From: Sphingobium terrigena
GTDB lineage: Bacteria; Pseudomonadota; Alphaproteobacteria; Sphingomonadales; Sphingomonadaceae
DNA length: 64,000 nucleotides
Assembly: GCF_003591655.1 (NCBI RefSeq)
Contig: NZ_QVRA01000016.1
Location: forward strand, 7,712 to 71,711
Direction: 5' to 3'
How positions within the stretch are numbered: position 1 is the stretch's first letter; the number at the start of each line of letters is the position of its first letter. A model generated the notes under the pieces. It had not been told where the DNA came from. It searched no databases and worked only from the letters and a program-made list of their open reading frames with translations. This document shows, piece after piece, positions 35,044-44,632 of the stretch. A program made the translations under genes and the position numbers.

Positions 35044-35601
35044 ATCAGGACACTCCGCAAATCGGGTTCAGTCCCTCCAGGGACACCCAACCCACTCTCC
35101 CTCCCCTTCTAACCCCTGGAAATGCTGTTTCCCGTGCGGGAGGCATCACGCGTCCTGCCTGTCCCCTACCCTCTTTCTCCTCGCCACCTCCCAGCTTCAC
35201 ACCCCGCCCTCACCGCTGCGACAGCGATCACCGCCCGTAGGGCCGGGATCGGCGCAGCCGAGCCCGGTCGGCGCGGCGGCACGCCGTGCCGACACGAGCG
35301 CGATGCCCGCGCAGCGGGCAGTCGCCCACCCCCTGCTTCAGCTGCTAATTCGCTTCGTAAAAACGTCATAATGGGTTTCTTAGGGGGTTGCGCTGCCCCG
35401 CCAATCCGGCAAGGTAGCCCCGCTTCTGTTGAAAGCGCAGAAGTGGGGCTTAGTAACCCCTGCATATACAGCTCGGTCGCAGTTTCACTGGGGCCGGGTG
35501 GCATGCGCGTATGTCCAGCCGGCAACGGTAAAGGCGCATGCGCCTGTGTGTATGCCAGGTTACTAACATCCGGCTTTGGCCGTCGCCCCGAGAGGACATA
35601 G
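35044..35601. promoter_or_regulatory. Long upstream region of fecI with several dyads
   Basis: No convincing gene. Visible structures: a 13-bp hairpin (AGCCCCGCTTCTG with CAGAAGTGGGGCT, 35416-35450, 9-base loop); a perfect 12-bp palindrome GGCGCATGCGCC at 35532-35543; and a 9-bp inverted repeat TTAGTAACC (35450-35458) with GGTTACTAA (35558-35566) spaced 99 bases apart, a distance that could loop DNA. The fecI start lies at the right end with AGAGGA upstream. Which element is the promoter is not clear. Confidence 0.4.
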
Positions 35602-36171
35602 GTGCGACGAATGAGCCAGGGCAGAAGCGAGGATCGCCTGCGCGATCCGGTCATAACCAGAGATTCCGGCAGGTTCAGCTTCCCGGAATTCTACACAAGG
35701 GAGAAGCCCCGCCTCATGCGCTTCTTCGCGCGCCAGCTTGGCAATCAGGCCGATGCCGACGAACTCGCCCAGGAAAGCTTCACCCGATTCGTGCGCGCAG
35801 CGCCCGCACAAGCGCTTGCCAGCCCGCAGGCTTACCTCACGCGCATCGCGACGAACCTGCTGCGCGATTTCGTCGAGCGCGGATCGACCCTGTTGTCGAA
35901 ACGCACCAAGCCGCTCGACGATGGCCTGCATGCAATTGCCCCATCCGACACCCATCGCGAGTTGCAGGCAAAGCAAGATCTGGCGCGCTGGACGCTGATC
36001 CTCAACCAACTTCCGCCACAAACGCTCGATATCTTCATGCGCAATCGGGTCGAAGGTCAGACCTATGTCGCGATTGCAGCGGAGCTCGATCTTCCGCTCT
36101 GGGTCGTGCAGAAACAGATGCTCAAAGCCATTCGCCATGTTACCGCCTATCGCGAGGCGAATGATGACTGA
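35602..36171 (+). CDS. fecI: FecI-type ECF sigma factor of the lasso-peptide locus
   Basis: 189 residues from GTG 35602 (AGAGGA five bases before; ATG 35611 is an alternative). Region 2 appears as FFARQLGNQADADELAQESF-TRF, region 4 as LPPQTLDIFMRNRVEGQTYVAIAAEL. FecI-type factors direct polymerase to receptor genes once FecR relays a signal from a ligand-loaded TonB receptor. The next genes are exactly FecR and such a receptor, so it should control uptake of the lasso peptide or its iron/other complex. The fecR start overlaps its end. Confidence 0.85.
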   Translation: MRRMSQGRSEDRLRDPVITRDSGRFSFPEFYTREKPRLMRFFARQLGNQADADELAQESFTRFVRAAPAQALASPQAYLTRIATNLLRDFVERGSTLLSKRTKPLDDGLHAIAPSDTHRELQAKQDLARWTLILNQLPPQTLDIFMRNRVEGQTYVAIAAELDLPLWVVQKQMLKAIRHVTAYREANDD

Positions 36172-37207
36172 CCTGCCTGCCGATCATGATCCCCACGAAG
36201 GATCGCGCGATGCCCATGAATGGGCCATGCTGATCATGGCCGACGCGGACGCTGTGCCAGATCCCAGGAATCTCGACAGGCTGGGTCCACATCAGCGTGC
36301 CTTCGACGTCTGGATCGCCGAAAACCCTTCCCGTAAGCTCGCCTATCTGCGCGTGGTAGACACCGTGCAGCAGGCAAGCCAAGCCGCCGTACAAACGCAT
36401 TCGCGCAGGCCTCTCCTGCACCAGACGCGAAAAGTGGAAAGCCGTCCACCACGGCTTCTCCTCGCCGCATCAGTGGCGCTTTGCCTCCTTGCGGCAACGG
36501 GTCTGCTTTGGCGTTCAACCGATGCACCGCCCTCGCTGATCGGGCAGAGCGAGGCGCGCACGCCGCTGGAGACACGGGTCGGCGAGGTGCGCACGGAGCG
36601 CCTTGAAGATGGCAGCTCTATCTTATTGGATACCGACACGTTGGTTCTGATTGGATATACTGCCGAGCGCCGCACGATCGAACTCAAGCGTGGACGTGCC
36701 CGCTTCACCGTTGCCAGCCAGACGGCAAGACCCTTTTTGGTACATGGGGGCGGCATTGAGGTGACGGCAGGCGTCGGCCAGTTCGACATGACGATCCGTA
36801 AGGGCGCACGCGTTCATGCCATCGAGGGCGAGGTCAATGTCACACTACCCCGCACTGACCCGCGCCAGCTGCCCAAAGCCCTTACATTGCATTCCGGCCA
36901 GCTATTGACGCTCAAGGCTGGACAAATCCCGGATTTTTCCGTCAATCCTGCCAAACGGTCAGAGCAGCAATGGGTGAGCGGCGTGAAGAGCTATGATTAT
37001 GTCCCGGTCAGCGACGTCATCGCCGAAGCAAACAGCTATAGCGAGACCAAGATCGTCCTGGCTCAGCCAATGCTAGGCGCGCGCGAGATTTTCGCTGACA
37101 TCGAAATCCGCAATATTGAGCGCGTTGCCCAAGCCCTGAGCAGCTTTCTCAACCTCAAGATCGAACGAACCCAGAAAGACATATTGCTGCTCACCGCCGA
37201 AAAATAA
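36161..37207 (+). CDS. fecR: FecR-type anti-sigma/transmembrane signal relay
   Basis: 348 residues from ATG 36161, overlapping fecI by 11 bases (ATG 36164 also possible). The cytoplasmic N-terminus (DUF4880-like, HEWAMLIMADADA, RAFDVWIAENPSR) binds the sigma factor; a single TM segment (RLLLAASVALCLLAATGLLW) follows; the periplasmic part has the FecR domain (TERLEDGSSILLDTDTLVLIGY) and a C-terminal STN-like segment. It transmits the receptor signal across the inner membrane to FecI. Confidence 0.85.
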   Translation: MMTDLPADHDPHEGSRDAHEWAMLIMADADAVPDPRNLDRLGPHQRAFDVWIAENPSRKLAYLRVVDTVQQASQAAVQTHSRRPLLHQTRKVESRPPRLLLAASVALCLLAATGLLWRSTDAPPSLIGQSEARTPLETRVGEVRTERLEDGSSILLDTDTLVLIGYTAERRTIELKRGRARFTVASQTARPFLVHGGGIEVTAGVGQFDMTIRKGARVHAIEGEVNVTLPRTDPRQLPKALTLHSGQLLTLKAGQIPDFSVNPAKRSEQQWVSGVKSYDYVPVSDVIAEANSYSETKIVLAQPMLGAREIFADIEIRNIERVAQALSSFLNLKIERTQKDILLLTAEK

Positions 37208-37294
37208 TGACGCATTGCAGCTTTAGATAGGCACGCGCCCGTCTTCCGTTCTGAGCCTCAATAAGAGGCCCTGCGGAACAAGGGGGCAATTTTC

Positions 37295-39868
37295 ATGCGT
37301 ATCGGTAAAATTGGGCTTCTCAGCGGCGTTGCACTGTCCATGTGCATTCTGGTTCCCCAGATCCATGCCCAGGAAGCACCCAAAAGCTACGATCTGCCTG
37401 AGCAGGATCTTGGCGATGCGCTGCGCGCCATAGCCAGGATGAGCGATTATCAACTCGTTGCCGATGGCCGGTCGCTCAAGGGTCGTCGCGCCCCGCCTCT
37501 TGCCGGGGCCTACACGCTCGAAGACGCCGTGGCTGCCCTCCTCGCGCCTTCGGGCCTCACCGCTGACATCAGGGAGCGCACCATCACCCTGCGGGGGCGA
37601 GAAGCGCCGTCGCGCGAGGCGGTAACAAGCGCGACGGACATCGAACTGTCGGTCACCGGATCCCGCATTCGCGGCGCGAAGCCAACATCTCCGGTAATAT
37701 CGGCCAGCCGCGAAAAAATCGTCGAGCTCGGCCATAGCGACCTTGGATCATTCGCACGGAGCATCCCGCAAAATTATAATGGCGGCCAGAACCCCGGCGT
37801 GGTGTCCGCTCGGCAGAATGGTTCGGAAAATGTCACGTCGTCGTCCGCCCTTAACCTCAGAGGACTGGGCGCAGACGCTACGCTCACTTTGCTAAACGGA
37901 CATCGGCTTGCCTATGACGCGGTGAGCCAGGGCATCGATATCTCGGCTATCCCGCTGGCAGCGGTCGAGCGGGTCGAAATTGTCGCTGACGGCGCATCGG
38001 CGCTTTATGGTTCCGATGCGGTCGGCGGCGTCGCCAACATCATCCTCCGCCGCGATTTCGACGGCCTCGAAACCAGCGCGAGAATTGGCGGCGCGACCGA
38101 TGGCGGGGCGTTCCAGCAGCAATATAGCGGGGTGACGGGTCGCCGATGGAAGAGCGGCGGCATCATGATCGCTGCTGATTTCGCCAAGGCGACCGACGTC
38201 TCTGCCGGCCAGCGTTCCTACACGCATGGCGCCGTGAACCCTGAAATGACCATATTTCCGTCAAACAAGCAATTGAGCGCTGTAGTTGCAGGCCATCAAT
38301 CCTTGGGCGACGTTATGGAGTTCGGGCTCGATGCCCATTATATCCGCCGTAAATCCAGTTTCTCACTGCCCAATGGCAGCGGCACCAATATTCAGTCCGG
38401 CGCCATCGCCTCCCCGGACGTCGAGAGCTGGTCCATCAGCCCGTCCCTCACCTTCCACCTGCCTACCGACTGGGAAATGACCGCCCGCTTCACGCGCGCT
38501 ATCAGCGATAGCGGTGTCAAGGCGGAAGTCTTCTCAGGCAACAGCCGGTTGTTCGTCAACGATGTGCGCTACAAGAATGATCTTTGGTCAGCAGAGTTCA
38601 GCAGTGAAGGCCCTCTCATTTCCTTACCAGGTGGAGAGGCACGTGTCGCGCTGGGGGCCGGACTGCGTGCCAATGGCCTGGATGGCTCGATCTTCAGAAC
38701 GACGTCCGCTGCAACCTTTGCCATCCAAAATTATACAGACTCGCAGACCGCTCTATTCGCTTATGGCGAGATGTTTCTGCCGCTCATCGCTGGCGCAAAT
38801 GCATTGCCCCTCATTCACGCGCTGGAGATGACCGGCGCGTTGCGATATGAACGCTATGACCAGATGGGCAGCCTTGCGACACCCAAACTCGGCATTGCCT
38901 ATCAGCCGATCGCCGATCTGACGCTCAAGGCTGCGTGGGGGAAATCATTCAAGGCGCCGACGCTCAGCCAATTGAATATCGCTCCGCAGGCAACGCTTTA
39001 CGCTTCAAGCCGTTACCTGCCAGCGCCCCCAACCAACGAAAATGTTCTGCAGATCGACGGAAGCCGAAAAGCGCTGGAGCCTGAAAAGGCCAGGACCCTT
39101 ACATTCACCGTCCAGTTGGAGCCTTCATCGATAGCTGGTCTGAAACTCGAGGCCAGTTTCTTCGACGTCCGTTACAAAAACCGCGTAACTTATCCCATAG
39201 CGTCCAGTTCGCAGGCATTCAGGGACGAATATGCCGACCTCATCATTCTCAATCCGACCCTCGATCAGGTATTGGCGGCAACTGCCAGCCTGCCGCTCGG
39301 CGTTCAAAATCTAAGTGGCACCGCTTATGATCCTGCAAACCTTGCTGCGATCGTCTACACCGGATATCAAAATGTCGCCCGTCAACATATTCAGGGGGTG
39401 GATAGTTCGATCGCCTATGCCTTCTTTTCCGGCAGCAGCGATTTTAAGCTTGAAGCCAATGCCAGCTACCTCAAAAGCGATCAGCAGCTAAGCGCGGGGC
39501 AACCCGTCTTCGAACAGGCCGGCACCCTATTCCGACCACCGCACTGGCGCGGGAGCGCGAACGCTAGCTGGAAGCGCGGCGAGATAAGTATGGCGATCGC
39601 CTATAATTATCTTGGCGGCACCGAAGACAGCCGAACCAGCACGACCTACCGGGTCAAAGCCTTTCATTCCGCTGACGCCACCCTCGGTTGGAAGCCTCAA
39701 GGTAGCGGCGTCTGGGATGGTTGGTCATTCCTGCTTGCGAGCCAGAACATCCTGAATCGGAAGCCGTCGCTTATTCGCACGACAAGCGTCGCCCTGCCCA
39801 ATTATGATGCGACAAATTATCCCGCGATCGGGCGCACCATCAGTCTTACCCTTTCCAAGGCCTGGTGA
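37295..39868 (+). CDS. TonB-dependent receptor with STN signalling domain
   Basis: 857 residues. Signal peptide ends IHAQEAP. Residues 30-95 form an STN domain (YDLPEQDLGDALRAIARMS and VAALLAPSGLTA), the part that contacts FecR. Plug domain with LNLRGLGADATLTLLNGHRL and VERVEIVADGASALYGSDAV; then a 22-strand barrel ending in a C-terminal strand with Trp. In lasso loci of this type the receptor is the likely importer of the lasso peptide, giving self-uptake and signalling. Its stop overlaps the isopeptidase start. Confidence 0.87.
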   Translation: MRIGKIGLLSGVALSMCILVPQIHAQEAPKSYDLPEQDLGDALRAIARMSDYQLVADGRSLKGRRAPPLAGAYTLEDAVAALLAPSGLTADIRERTITLRGREAPSREAVTSATDIELSVTGSRIRGAKPTSPVISASREKIVELGHSDLGSFARSIPQNYNGGQNPGVVSARQNGSENVTSSSALNLRGLGADATLTLLNGHRLAYDAVSQGIDISAIPLAAVERVEIVADGASALYGSDAVGGVANIILRRDFDGLETSARIGGATDGGAFQQQYSGVTGRRWKSGGIMIAADFAKATDVSAGQRSYTHGAVNPEMTIFPSNKQLSAVVAGHQSLGDVMEFGLDAHYIRRKSSFSLPNGSGTNIQSGAIASPDVESWSISPSLTFHLPTDWEMTARFTRAISDSGVKAEVFSGNSRLFVNDVRYKNDLWSAEFSSEGPLISLPGGEARVALGAGLRANGLDGSIFRTTSAATFAIQNYTDSQTALFAYGEMFLPLIAGANALPLIHALEMTGALRYERYDQMGSLATPKLGIAYQPIADLTLKAAWGKSFKAPTLSQLNIAPQATLYASSRYLPAPPTNENVLQIDGSRKALEPEKARTLTFTVQLEPSSIAGLKLEASFFDVRYKNRVTYPIASSSQAFRDEYADLIILNPTLDQVLAATASLPLGVQNLSGTAYDPANLAAIVYTGYQNVARQHIQGVDSSIAYAFFSGSSDFKLEANASYLKSDQQLSAGQPVFEQAGTLFRPPHWRGSANASWKRGEISMAIAYNYLGGTEDSRTSTTYRVKAFHSADATLGWKPQGSGVWDGWSFLLASQNILNRKPSLIRTTSVALPNYDATNYPAIGRTISLTLSKAW

Positions 39869-41937
39869 TGCTCATCTTCCTCGCGATGAGCCTTGCTGGC
39901 GCAGCTACGGTCGCCCTGCCGGTCGTAGCTGCGGATCTGGATTGCGCGAAGATGTTAGAGGTTCGCCGGCCAGCGGGAGCCACTCGCCCCATAGAGGCCA
40001 CCGATCTCATCGAGACTCTGGATATCGGCTCCAATGGCGGGATGGAAAGCGATCCTGTTTTCACCCTCTCGCCCGATCGATCACGCCTCGCTGTGGCCGT
40101 GCGAAGGGCTGACGGGAAGTCGAACAGCTATTGCTCCGGCATCTATATCGTCAGCCAGGATGGGCAAGCATCGCTGATCGACGCGGGACCCGGCGTCGCC
40201 TTCTGGCGCTATGATAATTTCTTTGGCACGCGAGGATTTCCCACTGGCGTCACCAAGGTCATAACGCCCCTTTGGACTTCGAACGGCGAGAGCCTGGCTT
40301 TCCTGAAGCTCGTCAATGATCGGTTGCAATTGTGGCGTTGGGATGTGGGGGGCCATAGTCGCCCCGTCGCAGCACCAGAAGATGACATCGTTGATTTTCG
40401 CTTCGGGGCCGACGGCAAAAGCCTGGTGTACAAGCAGCGCGCGGATGGTCCGTCGACGGAAGAGCTGAACGAGGAAGCGCTGCGGGGCTATCGGCTCGAT
40501 GAGCGCTTCTTTCCATTCGCGTCGCGCACGCCCTTTCCGCGCGGCGGCGCTGCCTATCGTTTTTACAGAGTGGATCTGGACGGCAGCGCTCGCGGGCCAG
40601 CAACTGAGGCGGAGATCGCCGCCTTCACCAACGATCGATCGGGGGCTCTGCGCAACGGCGCGACAATGGTCGATGTCAAAGCGGATGCCGAGGGTATGAG
40701 CCGGATCCATATGGTAATCGGGACGGCGGAGCAGTTTTGTCGCAGCGCCAGCTGCACCGACATCGAAGGTCAGCCATGGGTCACGCAGGCCGGACATATC
40801 CGGTTCGTACGGCGAGAAGGATGGGGCCGAAGCCTCGCTGCCATTTACGAATGGAAGGGCGGCGACACAGAGCCTGCCCGCCTTTTCCAGACGAGCGACC
40901 TGCTCAGGGGATGCGTACCCCTCGACGATGATGTCCTGTGCGTGCGCGAAAACGCGATCCGGCCCCGATATATAGACAGGATCTTTCTGCAGGACGGCAA
41001 GAGCAGAACTATCTTCGAGCCCAATCCCGATCATGCAAAGATCGTCCACGGCAGAGTTGAGCGCCTGCAATGGACCAATGCGATGGGAATCCGCAGCTTT
41101 GGCGATCTTGTCTATCCACCGACATTCCAGCCGGGCCGCTACTATCCGCTGATCATCACCCAATATGAAAGTCGGGGTTTTCTGCGTGGGGGCACTGGCG
41201 ATGAATTCCCCATCCAGCTTTTCGCACAGGCAGGTTATCTGGTCCTCAACATCGAGCGCCCCCAATCGCCCGTCTCCGCCAAGCATCTTGCGCCACTTGA
41301 ACGGCAGAGGCGCGAAAATGCCGACTTTTCCGCACGACGCAATATCCTATCGACCATAGAGACCAAGGTCTTGGAGCTGATCGACGCAGGCCTGGTCGAT
41401 CCGGACAGGATCGGGATCACCGGGCTGAGTGACGGCTCGACAACAACGCAATTTGCGGCGCTGCACAGCCAAATGTTCAAGGCTGCATCGATCAGCGGCT
41501 GCTGCTGGGAGCCCTCCCAGACCTGGCTTCTGGGCACCGCCATCCAGCAACATTATCAAAGCATAGGCTGGCCCGCTTCGCCAGAAGCCGGTTCAGCCAT
41601 CTGGTCACAAATGTCGCTTTCCCGCAATGCCAGCCGCGTTGCTTTCCCCATTCTCATGCAAGTGGCTGATGGTGAGCTTTACCCCACGCTGGAAGCTGTC
41701 CGCGCGCTGCGCGCTGCCAAGAGTCCGGTTGATGTCTATGTTTTCCCTGACGAACTCCATATCAAGCGCCAGCCAACCCACCGCCTGAATGTCTATCGCC
41801 GCAATCTACGATGGTTCGATTTTTGGCTGATGGACAAGATGCCCGCCGATGGCATCGAGAGTGAGGAAGCGTCGCGCTGGGCGCAGATGAGAAGAGATTG
41901 GAAACAAGGCCCGATACATTTGCCAATATCGGATTAG
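39868..41937 (+). CDS. Lasso-peptide isopeptidase (prolyl-oligopeptidase family S9)
   Basis: 689 residues from ATG 39868 (GTG 39865 is an option), overlapping the receptor stop. Signal peptide ends LPVVAADLDC, so it acts in the periplasm. N-terminal beta-propeller-like half, then alpha/beta-hydrolase with nucleophile GLSDG (Ser521), Asp601 (VADGELYP) and His631 (DELHIKRQ). It matches the isopeptidases (AtxE2/SpI-IsoP type) that sit beside proteobacterial lasso clusters and cut the ring isopeptide bond, turning the knot into a linear peptide. Its pairing with the receptor suggests peptide recycling as a signal or cargo carrier. Confidence 0.86.
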   Translation: MLIFLAMSLAGAATVALPVVAADLDCAKMLEVRRPAGATRPIEATDLIETLDIGSNGGMESDPVFTLSPDRSRLAVAVRRADGKSNSYCSGIYIVSQDGQASLIDAGPGVAFWRYDNFFGTRGFPTGVTKVITPLWTSNGESLAFLKLVNDRLQLWRWDVGGHSRPVAAPEDDIVDFRFGADGKSLVYKQRADGPSTEELNEEALRGYRLDERFFPFASRTPFPRGGAAYRFYRVDLDGSARGPATEAEIAAFTNDRSGALRNGATMVDVKADAEGMSRIHMVIGTAEQFCRSASCTDIEGQPWVTQAGHIRFVRREGWGRSLAAIYEWKGGDTEPARLFQTSDLLRGCVPLDDDVLCVRENAIRPRYIDRIFLQDGKSRTIFEPNPDHAKIVHGRVERLQWTNAMGIRSFGDLVYPPTFQPGRYYPLIITQYESRGFLRGGTGDEFPIQLFAQAGYLVLNIERPQSPVSAKHLAPLERQRRENADFSARRNILSTIETKVLELIDAGLVDPDRIGITGLSDGSTTTQFAALHSQMFKAASISGCCWEPSQTWLLGTAIQQHYQSIGWPASPEAGSAIWSQMSLSRNASRVAFPILMQVADGELYPTLEAVRALRAAKSPVDVYVFPDELHIKRQPTHRLNVYRRNLRWFDFWLMDKMPADGIESEEASRWAQMRRDWKQGPIHLPISD

Positions 41938-41965
41938 ATGCTCAGCGCGCTACGTAGCTGCTACA

Positions 41966-43714
41966 TCATCCGCGCCAATGTTCGATCCAGGCTTCTATGT
42001 CGAGCAGAGCCAGTAGCCGCATATAGCTCAGCTCGATCCCCGGATCGGACGCCAGGGCGACAGCGAGAGAATCGGCATCGACTAGGCCCCGCGCGACCAG
42101 CTGGCCGTCCATCAGGCGGTCGCGGACTTCCTTCCGTTTGCTGCGGAGAAGAGCGATTGCAAAACTGCTTGGACTGCCCTTGCGCCGTCGGTCCCGGATG
42201 ATCGGCGGCAATGCATCATGATAGGCCTTGCGTGCGACGGCGCGGTCTCGGCCGCCCTCGACCATGTGCCAGCCTGGTATTGCAACCGCCAGTTCGACAA
42301 TGGGCTGGGAGATGAGTGGATTTATAAGCGGCATGTCGAAGGCGCGCAGATAGCCCTCAAGGTGATTCTGGATGCGCAGCAGAAAAGCGATATGCCCTAC
42401 CTTGCCCGCGCGCGAGGCATTCTGCGCTTCAAGCCACGGATGGGATAGCGGCCTGGACATTATGTCTTGCCGGGCCTCGCGCGTCATGAACTGGAGATTA
42501 TACTGCCAGGCATAGGGGCGTGTTAGCTGACGATATTGACGCACGGCCTGCCACAAAACCGTCCATGCCGATATCTCCAATTTTCCGGCAATATCGCGCA
42601 ATGTTCGCAAGGCGTCGGCACCAAGGCCTCGTGCTCTCATGCAATCAAGCAGCGGGCGCAGCGAATTACTATTATAAAAAACATTGTCGCCGCCACTGCC
42701 GGTGTAGATTGCGTCAGCTCCCACTACCCCTGCCACACGCATCGCGGCGGCGTGAAAAGCGGTTTCATGGATCAGACCGATCGGCTTGGGAAAATGTCTG
42801 GCAGTCGAAATGGACAGATCGATGTCAGCCAGATCATAGTCCTCCTCTATCAGAGAAGCACCGACAGCGCTGGCCATAGCATGGGCGTAGTCCCGTTCAT
42901 TCCCAAGCCCATCCCCGGTGCTGATGGTGACGCAGCTAAAGGGCCTTTTGCTCGTTCCCAAAGCCGAGGCGACAATTGAAGAATCAAGGCCTCCCGAGAG
43001 GGTCAAAAGCGCCGAGCCTGTCGTTGACGCCCATGATGCAACGCAATGATCCACAGTCCGCTTTAGGCGCTCCTCGATCGCTGCCGCGCCACGCCGCTCT
43101 ACCGGCGATATATGGTCCCAGGGTGACCAGAAGCTAGTTACACTGCTCCGCCCCTCCGTAAGGCGCTCATAAGTTCCCGGCAAAATTTCTCGAACATGTT
43201 GGATCGCCGTCGTTGCAGCGGGCAAATCTTTCGCGGCGAGATAGCGCGGTATTGCATCCCACGCGATTGTCGGCTTCAAAAGACCGGCAGACACGAAGAG
43301 AGATATGTCGGACGCCGCTGCCCAGCCACCCGATAGCGGGATAATATAGCAGGGCATCGCGCCGGAGGGATCCCGCATCATTGTCAAACCGCCGCCATCG
43401 GCAAGCATGGCGACATATCCACCCCAAAAGCGGTCACGCAGCGGGAAGATAGGGTCAGGTTGCGCCAAAGACTCGATCGCTAGCGCATCGTCTGGTGCTA
43501 TTCTGCGGGCAGGCCCATATTTTGCAAACAGGGTGCCAAGGACATATCCACTGCCACCCGGTATGGTCAGAACATCCTCGATCGACCGGACAAGGATCGC
43601 GAGCCCTTGCTGCTGGATGGCGTGACGCAAACCGGTCGCGCTCTGCGCTCTTTGGATCAACCCTTCTAGCGCGACCTGAGCCGAACTCGAAAATATGAGA
43701 AACTGACGCAGCAT
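41966..43714 (-). CDS. Lasso macrolactam synthetase (asparagine-synthetase-like, C protein)
   Basis: 582 residues from ATG 43714; a TTG three codons earlier is not needed, since ATGA overlaps the B-protein stop. N-terminal half resembles the glutamine-hydrolase part of AsnB but without the catalytic N-terminal Cys. The ATP-pyrophosphatase loop SGGLDSS (about residues 240-246) and EGYLRAFDMPLINPL later match lasso C proteins. It adenylates the ring acid (Asp8 of the predicted core) for attack by Gly1. Convergent with the isopeptidase gene, 28 bases apart. Confidence 0.87.
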   Translation of the reverse strand: MLRQFLIFSSSAQVALEGLIQRAQSATGLRHAIQQQGLAILVRSIEDVLTIPGGSGYVLGTLFAKYGPARRIAPDDALAIESLAQPDPIFPLRDRFWGGYVAMLADGGGLTMMRDPSGAMPCYIIPLSGGWAAASDISLFVSAGLLKPTIAWDAIPRYLAAKDLPAATTAIQHVREILPGTYERLTEGRSSVTSFWSPWDHISPVERRGAAAIEERLKRTVDHCVASWASTTGSALLTLSGGLDSSIVASALGTSKRPFSCVTISTGDGLGNERDYAHAMASAVGASLIEEDYDLADIDLSISTARHFPKPIGLIHETAFHAAAMRVAGVVGADAIYTGSGGDNVFYNSNSLRPLLDCMRARGLGADALRTLRDIAGKLEISAWTVLWQAVRQYRQLTRPYAWQYNLQFMTREARQDIMSRPLSHPWLEAQNASRAGKVGHIAFLLRIQNHLEGYLRAFDMPLINPLISQPIVELAVAIPGWHMVEGGRDRAVARKAYHDALPPIIRDRRRKGSPSSFAIALLRSKRKEVRDRLMDGQLVARGLVDADSLAVALASDPGIELSYMRLLALLDIEAWIEHWRG

Positions 43715-44358
43715 CAGACGCAAAAAATTGGCTGGAAGGGTCGAATATTCTCAAGTCGGTCATTGAGGACGGTATCGCCCGACTGCACCCAGCAATGCGC
43801 AGAGAAAGGCTGGACACTTACGCCCATCACCAATGTCGCTTCCATGCCAGACGCACGGACCATATAGACATAGGCGATCGAACTTGAGAGGCAATGACGA
43901 TGCCGGGGGCGCAACGGCGCGGTGGCAGCAAATGCCTGGCTAAAGCCTACCAAATCCTCCGCATGGCTGGCGGTAGTGGCCGGATGGCGCGTCCCAAGTC
44001 GGTTGATGATCGCCTCAAAACTGGACAGGCGCAGCCACACAATTGCACGAAGCTGGCAGAGGATGCTTCGCATCGCGTACCGAACAAAGGGCGATGACGG
44101 TTTAAGACTGAAATCCCTGGTTGCCCTATCGATAGCAGCCGGGCGGATTGGCGCGCAGGTGCCATCGCAGCGGATGAGAATGCGCGCGCGCTCCAGCTCC
44201 GCGAGTTCAGGCACGGGCTTTTCATCTTGCGAGAATTTTTGAAAGGCGCGGTCCCATTCCGGTTTGAGCGCGAAATAGCGGTCGCCGGGCACATCAAAGA
44301 ATATCGTGCGGTTTTCGGACACGCAAAAATGTAGACCATCGCGAAGCCTGTAAGCCAT
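43714..44358 (-). CDS. Lasso B protein: fused leader-binding (B1/RRE) and leader peptidase (B2)
   Basis: 214 residues from ATG 44358, with AGGT seven bases before. Residues 1-75 read as a winged PqqD-like RRE domain (FFDVPGDRYFALKPEWDRAF), residues 100-214 as a transglutaminase-like Cys protease with Cys156 (RHRHCLSSSIAYVYM), His188 (SAHCWVQ) and Asp200 (LNDRLENI). In proteobacterial lasso clusters this single protein binds the leader and cuts it. ATGA overlap with the C gene ensures matched amounts. Confidence 0.86.
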   Translation of the reverse strand: MAYRLRDGLHFCVSENRTIFFDVPGDRYFALKPEWDRAFQKFSQDEKPVPELAELERARILIRCDGTCAPIRPAAIDRATRDFSLKPSSPFVRYAMRSILCQLRAIVWLRLSSFEAIINRLGTRHPATTASHAEDLVGFSQAFAATAPLRPRHRHCLSSSIAYVYMVRASGMEATLVMGVSVQPFSAHCWVQSGDTVLNDRLENIRPFQPIFCV

Positions 44359-44386
44359 GCTCGCACCTATTGCTGAGTGGCGAGAA

Positions 44387-44420
44387 GAAAGGCGCGCATC
44401 GCCAGGGATGCGCGCCTTTC
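44387..44420 (-). terminator. Perfect 14-bp stem-loop between precursor and B gene
   Basis: Arms GAAAGGCGCGCATC and GATGCGCGCCTTTC are perfect over 14 bp, with a 6-base loop, 5 bases past the precursor stop. After the stem the minus strand reads TTCTCGCC, so only a weak T-run. It probably stabilises the short precursor RNA and limits read-through, giving many A copies per BC enzyme set. Similar stem-loops between A and the next gene are known in proteobacterial lasso clusters. Confidence 0.7.
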
Positions 44421-44425
44421 CGCGA

Positions 44426-44560
44426 TCAGTCGTCCGCAATGCCCATTTGCCGGATTTCGGTGCCCAGGCTGTCGGCGTTGCCGACGCCGGCACCCTTGGT
44501 CTCCACCGAGGCAGCGCCCAGATCGACGACCAGTTCGTCATGTTCGATGATGTTCGTCAT
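44426..44560 (-). CDS. Lasso-peptide precursor (A peptide), 44 residues
   Basis: Start ATG 44560 with GGAG six bases upstream; in-frame ATGs at 44566 and 44572 lie in or before that site. Leader (22 residues): MTNIIEHDELVVDLGAAS then VETK, with the DLG motif and Thr at position -2 before the cut. Predicted core (22 residues): ring GAGVGNAD closed between Gly1 and Asp8, then tail SLGTEIRQMGIADD. The Gly1/Asp8 ring and the G-I-x-D-D end resemble published sphingonodin/syanodin-type cores (from memory), but I do not know this exact sequence. It is too short for ordinary gene calling. Confidence 0.85.
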   Translation of the reverse strand: MTNIIEHDELVVDLGAASVETKGAGVGNADSLGTEIRQMGIADD

Positions 44561-44632
44561 GTTCATCTCCATCACAAAGCCGCACTATTTGCGGCGTCCA
44601 TAATGGTAGGCGGCATTGGGCATATATCCGAT

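Noticed and set aside
35166..35654. Frames of about 160 codons on both strands upstream of fecI
   Set aside because: Low-complexity Pro/Arg/Ser composition, no ribosome site, overlapping the fecI start; treated as non-coding.
40081..41286. 401-codon minus-strand frame opposite the isopeptidase gene
   Set aside because: The plus-strand gene has signal peptide and catalytic triad; the antisense frame has no family features or ribosome site.
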